A stretch of DNA of 64,000 bases from Desulforhopalus sp. (lineage in GTDB: Bacteria; Desulfobacterota; Desulfobulbia; Desulfobulbales; Desulfocapsaceae), in assembly GCA_030247675.1 (NCBI GenBank), contig JAOTRX010000002.1, positions 372,001 through 436,000 of the forward strand, in the 5' to 3' direction. The position numbers and the translations under genes were made by a program. Numbering within the stretch: position 1 is the first letter of the stretch; every line of letters begins with the position of its first letter. A model generated the notes under the pieces. The model searched no databases and was not told the DNA's origin. It saw only the letters and a program-made list of their open reading frames with translations. Below are positions 56,726 through 64,000 of this stretch, piece by piece.

Positions 56726-58077
56726 AGGGCCACATTCTTATAATTGAAGATGACCAAGATATGGGGGAAATGCTCGATGCCGGGCTCAGCCGCCGCGGCT
56801 TTACCACCCTCTCCCTGCCTAGCGGACAGGCCGGAATAGAGGCGATACCGGGAGAGCAACCGGATGTCCTGCTTACCGACATCAATCTTCCAGATATCAA
56901 CGGTATCCAGATATGCCGGGAGGTGGCTGAGAAGTGGCCGGAAATTCCGGTAATCATGATGACCGCCTTCGGTTCCCTCGACACGGCCATTGAGGCGATC
57001 AGGGCCGGGGCCTATGATTTTATCACCAAGCCCCTTGATATGGATCTGCTTTCCCTCACCCTCCTGCGGGCGGTGGACCATAGGAACCTTAAACGCCAGG
57101 TGCAAATCCTCAGTGCGAAGATCGAGCGTAGCCACACCTTCCCACGACTCATCGGCGAAAGTTCGATTATGAAGGAGTTCTTTGTCAGGCTGCAGCGTAT
57201 TGCTGATACCGAGACCTCGGTGCTGATAACCGGAGACAGCGGAGTCGGTAAAGAGATAACCGCCCGGACCCTGCATGACTACAGTCGTCGCAAGGGAGGG
57301 CCTTTTGTTGCCATCAACTGTTCGGCCCTCCCTGAAAATCTTCTCGAAAGTGAACTTTTCGGCCATGTGAAAGGGGCCTTCACCAATGCCTGGCAGGACC
57401 GCACCGGCCTTTTGCTGGAGGCCAGCGGCGGCACCTTGTTTCTCGACGAGGTAGGCGATATTCCAATTAGTTTGCAGCCAAAATTGCTGCGTGCCCTGGA
57501 AGAGCGCACCGTTCGGCCGGTCGGGGGAAACCGGGAGAAGGCCTTTGACGCCCGAATTATCGCGGCGACTCATATCGATATCGAAGCCGCTGTGGCAGAG
57601 GGGCGATTTCGCGAGGATCTGTACTATCGGCTCAATGTCATTAAGGTAGATATCCCGCCGCTGCGGGCGCGAGGCTCTGATATCCTCCTTCTCGCCCAAA
57701 AGTTCATCGGCGATTTTGCCGAAAAACTTTGCAAACCGGTAACCGGTCTTGCCGACTCGACGATAAAACGTCTGCTGCAGTATCAATGGCCGGGCAATGT
57801 CAGGGAATTGCGCAATGCCATGGAGCACGGTGTGGCGATGACCCTCTTTGAGAAAATTGTCCCTGAGGACCTGCCGCAGAAGATTCAGGACCATACCGGC
57901 CGAACCCTCTTTTGGGAAACCGCCGCTCCACCTGAGCTCATCTCTCTTGAAGAGATGATTCAACGCTACATCGCCTACATCCTGAAGACCACCAAAGGCA
58001 ATCAGAGTCTTGCCGCCGAGGTTCTGCGAATAGATCGCAAAACCCTGTATCGCCGCTTGCAAAAACCGACCGAGTAA
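56722..58077 (+). CDS. Sigma54-dependent response regulator (NtrC type)
   Basis: The 451 residues are receiver (acidic pocket EDD 9-11, phosphoacceptor Asp53 in LLTDINLPD), AAA+ domain (Walker A GDSGVGKE 171-178, Walker B GGTLFLDEVGD 236-246, arginine finger region RFREDLYYRLNV) and a Fis-type helix-turn-helix (NQSLAAEVLRIDRKTLYRRLQK). The sigma54 contact loop reads GAFTNA (218-223) in place of the canonical GAFTGA. It activates sigma54 promoters; targets are unknown. The gene overlaps the kinase (ATGA). Confidence 0.92.
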   Translation: MKGHILIIEDDQDMGEMLDAGLSRRGFTTLSLPSGQAGIEAIPGEQPDVLLTDINLPDINGIQICREVAEKWPEIPVIMMTAFGSLDTAIEAIRAGAYDFITKPLDMDLLSLTLLRAVDHRNLKRQVQILSAKIERSHTFPRLIGESSIMKEFFVRLQRIADTETSVLITGDSGVGKEITARTLHDYSRRKGGPFVAINCSALPENLLESELFGHVKGAFTNAWQDRTGLLLEASGGTLFLDEVGDIPISLQPKLLRALEERTVRPVGGNREKAFDARIIAATHIDIEAAVAEGRFREDLYYRLNVIKVDIPPLRARGSDILLLAQKFIGDFAEKLCKPVTGLADSTIKRLLQYQWPGNVRELRNAMEHGVAMTLFEKIVPEDLPQKIQDHTGRTLFWETAAPPELISLEEMIQRYIAYILKTTKGNQSLAAEVLRIDRKTLYRRLQKPTE

Positions 58078-58526
58078 TTCCAATTTTCAATCAAACGTTA
58101 GTTCGAGTTTCTGCTCTCTGCGGCTCCCCGCCGTACTGCACGACTCTGTCCATCACCCATCCATTTCCCCATGCTCGGTACATAAAATAACAAGCTGTGA
58201 CCATGCCGCCGGGCGATTTCATTGTGTACCGGTTGGTAGAGTTCTGTGGGGCGAATTGCCTGGACTGGGGCAAAATGCCCCAGGATGATTTCCTGGTGAA
58301 GCCCTTCTTTTTGGGAAATCTTGCCGTCCAGCAGACTGTTTTCTTTTGGTTTCCGATGCAGATTTCCCGGATTAACAAGGTGATACACTTTGTCGATGCT
58401 GGCACAGGAGAGGGTGTTGTGGGTAAAACGCCGAGCCAGTGCTCACGGGTGGCATAAATCGTGCTACCCGGTACCGCAGTGAAAAGTTTTTTATGAAAAA
58501 ACCAAGCCCCAAGAGAAGAACCTCCA
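58078..58526. other. 449-bp region with only doubtful open frames
   Basis: Overlapping frames exist on both strands (longest on minus, 58091-58534, 147 codons), but none has a ribosome site, a recognised product or codon use like the neighbouring genes. It may be a decayed gene or plain intergenic DNA. No promoter pair is obvious. Confidence 0.4.
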
Positions 58527-58757
58527 ATGCGCATAATTATTGGAATATTTCAAAATAAAGAAGATGTAACCAAAGTCATGAAAAGGCGCATGCTGGACAG
58601 CACCTCCCTGACCGAGGTGGGCCCATTTTTTTCAAAAAATCAGGCATGTTCCTGGATGAATTCATTGCACAGCCGGATCAATAACAGCGAGATAGCATTT
58701 GTCGCAGAGACTACCAACCGGGAAAGGCAATGGTATGGATTCACTGTTGAAGAGTAA
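58527..58757 (+). CDS. Small hypothetical protein (76 residues)
   Basis: It begins MRIIIGIFQNKEDVTKVMKRRML and ends ERQWYGFTVEE. The composition is soluble, mixed alpha/beta. GAAGAACCTCCA lies before the ATG, a fair ribosome site. No family is recognised. Its alternation of strand and helix suggests a small folded domain rather than a spurious frame. It is separated by 100 bp from the next unknown gene. Confidence 0.5.
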   Translation: MRIIIGIFQNKEDVTKVMKRRMLDSTSLTEVGPFFSKNQACSWMNSLHSRINNSEIAFVAETTNRERQWYGFTVEE

Positions 58758-58859
58758 GAGATAGCGGCATTTTGCCCCAATTGCCCATCTCTCGATGATT
58801 GTTTCGCTGGCGCCATAAGACGACTAGCAAGGGCTGGAATCTTAAATCGGAGCGTTTAC

Positions 58860-59873
58860 ATGAATACCTTTATGCCTGAGCTGGCGGAGTCAGCCGTAGC
58901 CTCATTCAAGATCAGAGGTAGGATGGTATCCTACGAGGAATTTATTGAGCGGTTGAAAGGATTTTGTACCTCACTCGGCTTTGGCCCGGTGACTATTCAT
59001 ATGCCCAGCCCTTCGGTAAGGGCCTCATCAGTAGGCAGCGTTGATCAATTTGAGGGAAAGGACGAGGTCGTTGTTGTCTCAACAAGTGTTGCCTATAACC
59101 CAAGTTGGGGAGTTCTCGGCGGTATGCCGCATCTTTTTCACCAGAAAAAAGATGGCGGTATGCACGAGGAGACACCTGCCGATTTTATTGCGCCTTTTTT
59201 GCTGTGTTACAGTTATGCCCAGGAAAACATCCATCTCAGCCTGAGTGCAGAAGGACAGTGCCTTATCACCCTGCCGGAATCCATCGTCCGAGAAGGGGTG
59301 GCATGCGCTGCCGGCAAACTGAGGATTCATCTCGACCGGATTGTCGAAGCGGATACGGGCGGGGTCCTGCGCCCTGTTATGACAAGCGATACCCAACAAA
59401 CCTTCGTGGTCACAGGCAGCTTGTCTAAATCCATGGCCGAGCTCTTGAAAGATTGGCAAGCGGGTAGAACCATGGCAATCGGCCAGTACCTCAAGGGCCT
59501 GTTCTCGTTTCAATTTGCCGAGCGGATCATTACCAGCGACAGCCCCTATGTTGCGACGATTCTGCCGCACCTGGCGGAGATCGTCACCCATGCAACCCCC
59601 AATCTGCGGGCCGCGCAAAGGCATCTCTTGGGAATCTTTGCCCGGGACGTGGCGAGGCTTGCCGAGAAACATAAGTCGAGCTCTGGAAAACTGATGTACA
59701 TCACCGGCTTGGACATCGATATGACTGCATTTACTGGGGAAGAGGATCATTATTTTGTGCCATGCCAGGCATATATAGCCGAGAGTGGCGATTCTCCGGA
59801 ACACGATTATTTACTGGTCCAGGATGATCTCTTGGGGCGGTTACGGCAGCAAGACAAACATTACGTGGTATGA
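58860..59873 (+). CDS. Unrecognised protein upstream of the hydrogenase-like operon
   Basis: 337 residues, soluble, no signal peptide. The N-terminal part (MVSYEEFIERLKGFCTSLGF, YNPSWGVLGGMPHLF) and the C-terminal part (ITGLDIDMTAFTGEEDHYFVPCQAYI) look globular. No cofactor motif is seen and cysteines are few (four), so a metal role is not obvious. It lies 36 bp before a hyfB-like gene on the same strand and could be co-transcribed. The frame has the codon character of a real gene. The start ATG lacks a strong ribosome site. Confidence 0.65.
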   Translation: MNTFMPELAESAVASFKIRGRMVSYEEFIERLKGFCTSLGFGPVTIHMPSPSVRASSVGSVDQFEGKDEVVVVSTSVAYNPSWGVLGGMPHLFHQKKDGGMHEETPADFIAPFLLCYSYAQENIHLSLSAEGQCLITLPESIVREGVACAAGKLRIHLDRIVEADTGGVLRPVMTSDTQQTFVVTGSLSKSMAELLKDWQAGRTMAIGQYLKGLFSFQFAERIITSDSPYVATILPHLAEIVTHATPNLRAAQRHLLGIFARDVARLAEKHKSSSGKLMYITGLDIDMTAFTGEEDHYFVPCQAYIAESGDSPEHDYLLVQDDLLGRLRQQDKHYVV

Positions 59874-59909
59874 ATTCATCCAACCTTTGAACATAACTCC
59901 TGAAACTCC

Positions 59910-61871
59910 ATGAATACTTTTCTTGTCGCCCTGGCCATAATAGTGGTTGGAGGTCTTTTGCCCCTTGCCACCTATCGAAATATGGCGATTGCCAAAGGGC
60001 TCTATTTGGGAACCACCTTGTTCGGTTGCATTTTTGGCCTTATCTCCCTCTTCTCCGCCTCGGCAAATCTCCACGGTTTGACCTGGGCGTGGTCGTGGCT
60101 GCATTGCTTTACTTTAGTCTTTTCCTGCGATTCGCTGAGTTTTTTCTTTTTGATACCGATATTTTTGATCTGTCCTCTGGCGGCTATCTATGGATTTGCC
60201 TATTTCGATAAGACCGAAAACTCGTTGAGGACCGCCATCAGTTTTTTTTGCACGAATATGCTCATCGTCGCCATGGCCCTGGTGACGGTTGCCGCCAATA
60301 TCCTCAGCTTTGCCCTGGTCTGGGAGATGATGTCGCTGTCCTCCTATATACTTGTTATGTACGACTACGAAAAGCCGGAAACGAGAACCGCCGGCTATCT
60401 GTATTTTCTCTTTGCCCAGGCCGGTGCCCTGCTGATATTTGCTGCCTTTGGCGTGGCGTACAGCCAAACCGGTGAGCTGGAATTTTCAAAGCTTGCGTTG
60501 CTTCCGGCAGAGGTGAAGCTGATTGTCTTTTTCCTGGCATTTCTTGGCTTTGGTTCGAAGGCCGGTGTCTTTCCCCTGCATGTTTGGCTGCCCCATGCCC
60601 ATCCGGCGGCACCCAGCCATATCTCGGCAATTATGTCCGGAGTCATGATCAAAATGGGGATATACGGCATACTCAGGATGTACGCAGCCCTTGCCACCAG
60701 TGATCTGCGCATCGGTGAGGCAGTGTTGGTCTTTGGCATGATCTCCGGGGTGTTGGGGGTACTGTACGCCTTGGGGACGCATAATTTGAAGAAGTTGCTC
60801 GCCTATCATAGCGTTGAAAATATAGGTATTATTCTCATGGGTGCGGGCCTCGGTATGATTGGGGTGGCAAAGGGCAATGTCACCATGGCCGGTTTCGGTT
60901 TTGCCGGTTGCCTGCTCCATGTCCTCAACCATTCGATCTTTAAATCGTTGTTGTTTTTTGGGGCCGGCGCGGTCATCAAGAAGGCCGGGACCAGCCATGT
61001 CGACCATCTCGGCGGCCTGATGAAGAGGATGCCCATCACCGGGAGGACCTTTCTGGTGGGTTCGGTATCGATTTCCGGACTTCCGCCATTTAACGGCTTT
61101 GTCAGTGAGTTTCTGGTCTATTTTGCCGCCTTTCAGGGGTTGAAATATACCCATTCGACACTGCTCCTGGCCATTTTGGCAATTATTTCGCTGGCAGCCA
61201 TTGGCGGTTTGGCGTCTTTTTGCTTTACCAAGGTAGTGGGCATCGTTTTCCTCGGTGAGCCTCGCAGTCAACATGCGGCGGAGGCGAGGGAGGGTGGTCG
61301 CCTGCTGACTTTGCCCATGACCATTCTGGCGGCCCTGTGCCTGGCCATTGGCATCTTTCCCCAGAGCTTTATGGACTTAGCCTTTGCCGGTCTTGCCGAC
61401 ATGGTCAGGATCGGCCGAGTTGATGCCGCGATCGTTGAGTCCATAGGAATAAATCTTGCGCTTGCCTCCCGTCTTTTCCTCCTGATCTTTGTTGTCGTTC
61501 TTACGTTCAGAAGGCTTCTGTACCGCAACAAGGTGATCACCAAGGGGCCTACCTGGGGGTGTGGATTCACTCAAGGAACAACCAGAATCCAGTACACAGG
61601 TTCCTCCTTTGCCCGCAGCGTGGTCAATTTTTTTAGGCCCTTTGTCATCGTCAGAGAGAGCAAGGTATTACTTGAAAAGATCTTCCCGGGGAAAACCGAA
61701 TACTTTACCCGGATCGAAGATATCGCTGATATCGCCATGCACCGGGGGCTTGCCACGCCGCTTCTGGTCCTGCTCGGCAAGTTTCGCTGGATACAGCACG
61801 GCAATGTGCAGCTGTATATAGGTTATATCATCATAGCGATCAGTGTCCTGCTGTTGGCCTCGTTCTTCTAA
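59910..61871 (+). CDS. Proton-conducting membrane subunit, HyfB/HycC-like (NuoL/MrpA family)
   Basis: The 653 residues form about 14-16 membrane helices. The antiporter signature is VWLPHAHPAAPSHISAIMSGVMIKMGIYGILRM (about 228-260), and the Glu in LVWEMMSLSSYIL and Lys/His residues in later helices form the proton path. The broken-helix motif of the MrpA/NuoL/HyfB family is present. It is the first gene of a hyf-like operon; the C-terminal extension (about 545-653) resembles HyfB. It would couple electron transfer of an attached hydrogenase or oxidoreductase to ion pumping. Confidence 0.85.
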   Translation: MNTFLVALAIIVVGGLLPLATYRNMAIAKGLYLGTTLFGCIFGLISLFSASANLHGLTWAWSWLHCFTLVFSCDSLSFFFLIPIFLICPLAAIYGFAYFDKTENSLRTAISFFCTNMLIVAMALVTVAANILSFALVWEMMSLSSYILVMYDYEKPETRTAGYLYFLFAQAGALLIFAAFGVAYSQTGELEFSKLALLPAEVKLIVFFLAFLGFGSKAGVFPLHVWLPHAHPAAPSHISAIMSGVMIKMGIYGILRMYAALATSDLRIGEAVLVFGMISGVLGVLYALGTHNLKKLLAYHSVENIGIILMGAGLGMIGVAKGNVTMAGFGFAGCLLHVLNHSIFKSLLFFGAGAVIKKAGTSHVDHLGGLMKRMPITGRTFLVGSVSISGLPPFNGFVSEFLVYFAAFQGLKYTHSTLLLAILAIISLAAIGGLASFCFTKVVGIVFLGEPRSQHAAEAREGGRLLTLPMTILAALCLAIGIFPQSFMDLAFAGLADMVRIGRVDAAIVESIGINLALASRLFLLIFVVVLTFRRLLYRNKVITKGPTWGCGFTQGTTRIQYTGSSFARSVVNFFRPFVIVRESKVLLEKIFPGKTEYFTRIEDIADIAMHRGLATPLLVLLGKFRWIQHGNVQLYIGYIIIAISVLLLASFF

Positions 61872-61980
61872 GCCGACCACAACTGGATTGATTATCTATT
61901 TGTAATCACACATTCTAATAATACAAATTCTGGGGTATTAACATCTTCTTCGGTTATACATGATGGGAAAAGGATTGGGT

Positions 61981-62898
61981 ATGGAATCGTTGCTCACAAT
62001 AGCTCTGGCGCTGCTGCTGGCACCGCTCTTTCCGGGCATTATTCTCAAGGTGAAGGCCGCCTTTGCCGGCAAGAAGGGGCCGCCACTGTTCATTAAATAC
62101 TACACCTTGTCGAAGCTTCTACGAAAAGGCTCGGTATACAGCACCAGCACGACCTTCGTCTTCAAGCTTGGGCCGATTGTTTCCTGTGCCGGGGCAATGA
62201 TGATTCTGCTGTTTTTTCCCTTGGGCGGAATGTCGCCGATTCTCTGTTTTCATGGCGATGTTATAGTCCTTTTTTATATTCTCGGCCTTGGACGGTTTTT
62301 CACTATCGCCGCAGCCCTGGATACCGCCTCGCCATTTCAGGGGATGGGGGCTGCCCGGGAGGCATTCTTTGGGACCCTTGCCGAGGCCTCGATTTTTGCC
62401 ATCCTCATTCTTTTTTATCGGATGACCGGGGCGCTCAGTTTTGCCGAGTATTTCACCGGGGCAACACCAATCAGCCTGGCCGGTCCGGCGGGGGCCCTGT
62501 TGCTCCTGGTCATTGTCTCGCTGTTTATGGTGCTGCTCATCGAGAATTCGCGGGTGCCGGTCGATGATCCGGCGACCCATCTGGAACTGACAATGATCCA
62601 CGAGGTGATGATTCTTGATCACAGCGGTCCCGACCTGGCCCTTATCGAACTCGGCTCCTTTTATAAACTGCTCTTTTACTCGGCCTTTATCTTTCTCATT
62701 GTTTGTCCGCTCAAGGCAACCTGGGGATTGGCCAATGTGCCGTTGTTCTTTGGGGGAATCTGCCTGGTGTATGTGGCGATTGGCCTGGTCGAATCGGGAA
62801 TGGCAAGGCTGAAGATGAACCTTGTGCCGAAATTCGTCCTGACCTCTCTGATCCTGGTGTTTTTCGCGGCAATCCTCACCATGGAGTTCGTTAAATGA
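61981..62898 (+). CDS. Membrane subunit HyfC/HycD-like (NuoH family)
   Basis: About 305 residues with eight helices. NuoH-type segments visible are FAGKKGPPLFIKYYTLSKLLRKGSVYS (quinone-site loop) and ENSRVPVDDPATHLELTMIHEVMILDHSG, the conserved loop that faces the [NiFe] subunit. It anchors the soluble arm of group-4 hydrogenases. ATG 61981 is preferred because AAGGATTGGGT precedes it; an in-frame ATG at 61960 would add seven residues. A gap of 109 bp follows hyfB. Confidence 0.87.
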   Translation: MESLLTIALALLLAPLFPGIILKVKAAFAGKKGPPLFIKYYTLSKLLRKGSVYSTSTTFVFKLGPIVSCAGAMMILLFFPLGGMSPILCFHGDVIVLFYILGLGRFFTIAAALDTASPFQGMGAAREAFFGTLAEASIFAILILFYRMTGALSFAEYFTGATPISLAGPAGALLLLVIVSLFMVLLIENSRVPVDDPATHLELTMIHEVMILDHSGPDLALIELGSFYKLLFYSAFIFLIVCPLKATWGLANVPLFFGGICLVYVAIGLVESGMARLKMNLVPKFVLTSLILVFFAAILTMEFVK

Positions 62899-63548
62899 TA
62901 GATATAAATAACATAATCATAGTCATCATCTTGCTGTCGGTGCTGTTGTCCCTCGCCTCAAGCCGGCTGGTTACCCTGGTGAAGGTCATGGCCCTGCAGG
63001 GGGTAATGGTGTCGCTGCTGCCCCTTCTCCTGCAGCATCATAGTCGTATGGGGAGCGGTGGTTTGATCTTTTTTCAGGTGATGATCCTCATCAAGGGCGT
63101 ACTCATTCCCGGACTTCTCTATGTTGCTCTGAAACGCGTGGTTATTAAAAGAGAAGTCCAGCCGATTATCGGTTACCACGCCTCTCTTTTTGCCGGGTTG
63201 ATTATTATTCTGCTTTCGATATTTATCACCGAAAGATTGCATCTCGCCCTGCCGAAAGGCCACGAGTTGCTACTGACGACGGCGATTGCCACCATGTCGG
63301 CGGGATTTTTCCTGATGATGTGCAGAAGAAAGGCAATCACCCAGGTCATTGGCTATTTGATGCTGGAAAACGGCATTTATCTGGTCGGTACCGCCCTCAC
63401 CAAACATGTTCATACCATTTATGTCGTGGAATTCGGCGTACTGCTCGACCTCTTGGTAGGGGTCATGATCATGGGCATTATTTTACACAATATCAATCAC
63501 GCCTTCGATGGTATCAATACCGATCAGCTTAATCGCTTAAAGGAATGA
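62895..63548 (+). CDS. Membrane subunit HyfE-like (NuoK-type)
   Basis: The 217 residues form six to seven helices and include LMLENGIYLVGTALTKHVHTIYVVEFGVLLDLLVGVMIMGIILH, the NuoK-like Glu-bearing helices. An N-terminal extension is shared with HyfE of hydrogenase-4. It starts inside the stop of the previous gene (ATGA, 4 bp), so coupling is tight. Its presence distinguishes this set from the simpler hydrogenase-3. Confidence 0.85.
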   Translation: MIDINNIIIVIILLSVLLSLASSRLVTLVKVMALQGVMVSLLPLLLQHHSRMGSGGLIFFQVMILIKGVLIPGLLYVALKRVVIKREVQPIIGYHASLFAGLIIILLSIFITERLHLALPKGHELLLTTAIATMSAGFFLMMCRRKAITQVIGYLMLENGIYLVGTALTKHVHTIYVVEFGVLLDLLVGVMIMGIILHNINHAFDGINTDQLNRLKE

Positions 63549-63552
63549 CACA

Positions 63553-64000
63553 ATGCTCGAACTGATCTTTTTACTCCCGATATCCACCGGTCTTGCTGCC
63601 CTTTTTGTGCCGGCCATATTTGGGCGATGGATGCTCCTGGTTGCAGCACTCTTTCATCTCCAATTGATGATCATGGCTTGGCTTGACAAGCTGCCGGTTT
63701 ATACCGAGGGGTTCTTTTCCGCCGAGCCGATCGGTCTTCTGGTGCTCCTGCTCACCTCCTTTATCTTTTTTTGCATCTCGGTGTATGCGATCTGTTACGT
63801 GCGCGAAGCGGAGATGGAAAACGAACATGTTTTCCATGGTTGTATGCTGCTTTTCCTCGGCACCATGAGCATGGTAAGCCTTGCCGATCATCCCATCGTT
63901 TTGTGGATTGCCATAGAGGCAACGACCCTGCTCAGCGCGCCGCTCATTTATCTGCATCACTCACGGGAGGCTCTGGAGGCGACCTGGAAGTATATCATCA
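63553..64000 (+). CDS. HyfF-like proton-conducting subunit, truncated by window edge
   Basis: The frame opens at ATG 63553, 5 bp after the hyfE-like stop, and stays open to the last base (about 149 residues). The start MLELIFLLPISTGLAALFVPAIFG and the segment FLGTMSMVSLADHPIVLWIAIEATTLLSAPLIYLHHSREALEATWKYII match the N-terminus of HyfF/NuoN-like antiporter subunits, with the Glu in AIEATTL in the proton path. It is the second antiporter-like subunit of the operon. The hydrogenase subunits themselves must lie beyond the edge. Confidence 0.85.
   Translation, partial: MLELIFLLPISTGLAALFVPAIFGRWMLLVAALFHLQLMIMAWLDKLPVYTEGFFSAEPIGLLVLLLTSFIFFCISVYAICYVREAEMENEHVFHGCMLLFLGTMSMVSLADHPIVLWIAIEATTLLSAPLIYLHHSREALEATWKYII

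Overview
The window reads as chromosomal DNA of a Gram-negative anaerobe with a fatty-acid-oxidising lifestyle, most likely a Desulfobacterota (Desulfobulbales-like) sulfate reducer. This placement is inference. It rests on the FadL porin, RND pump and signal-peptide lipoproteins (outer membrane), a membrane FeS ETF:menaquinone-type oxidoreductase next to etfBA, a PAS protein ending in a CASCK...CPDC cysteine tail common in that phylum, and a group-4-hydrogenase-like membrane module. No rRNA, tRNA, CRISPR array, phage or insertion sequence was seen.

Region 1 (about 1.8-25.5 kb) is a fatty-acid beta-oxidation block. It holds a long-chain acyl-CoA synthetase, a fused 3-hydroxyacyl-CoA dehydrogenase/enoyl-CoA hydratase, a thiolase, three acyl-CoA dehydrogenases and a 2,4-dienoyl-CoA reductase-like flavoprotein. 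It also holds a cysteine-rich ferredoxin, a metallo-beta-lactamase-fold hydrolase, the FeS oxidoreductase with EtfB and EtfA, an SCP2 protein, a 4HBT thioesterase and the FadL porin. A MerR-family regulator without metal-sensing cysteines lies inside the block. Boxes built on TTTACGTAAA / AACGTnnACGTT sit before the synthetase, in the merR-acd intergenic region and before fadL, so these genes look like one regulon. Electrons would pass from the dehydrogenases through Etf to the membrane FeS protein and the quinone pool. A second FadH-like reductase is at 26.6 kb.

Region 2 (25.5-41.5 kb) is mixed housekeeping and accessory: a radical SAM protein, ThpR, an OvoA-type ovothiol enzyme, TruA, an MFS pump, a small secreted repeat protein and a sigma factor/membrane protein/DUF3106 cluster. 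It continues with TcdA, a YkgJ-type protein, an ATP-grasp/GNAT/SET trio and citrate synthase.

Region 3 (41.5-58 kb) holds an RND tripartite efflux operon, an aspartoacylase-family hydrolase, a second YkgJ protein, a GT-C-like membrane protein, a cupin, an MFS transporter, a chemotaxis receptor and an NtrB/NtrC-type two-component pair. Region 4 (58.5-64 kb) begins with two unknown genes and runs into a hyfB-hyfC-hyfE-hyfF-like operon cut by the window edge.

The most unusual structure is a dispersed element of about 54 bp with two hairpins, present five times (15.4, 26.5, 35.5, 40.2 and 48.8 kb). Every copy points the same way relative to the gene downstream, four lie within about 40 bp of its start codon, and one is read through inside a small open reading frame.
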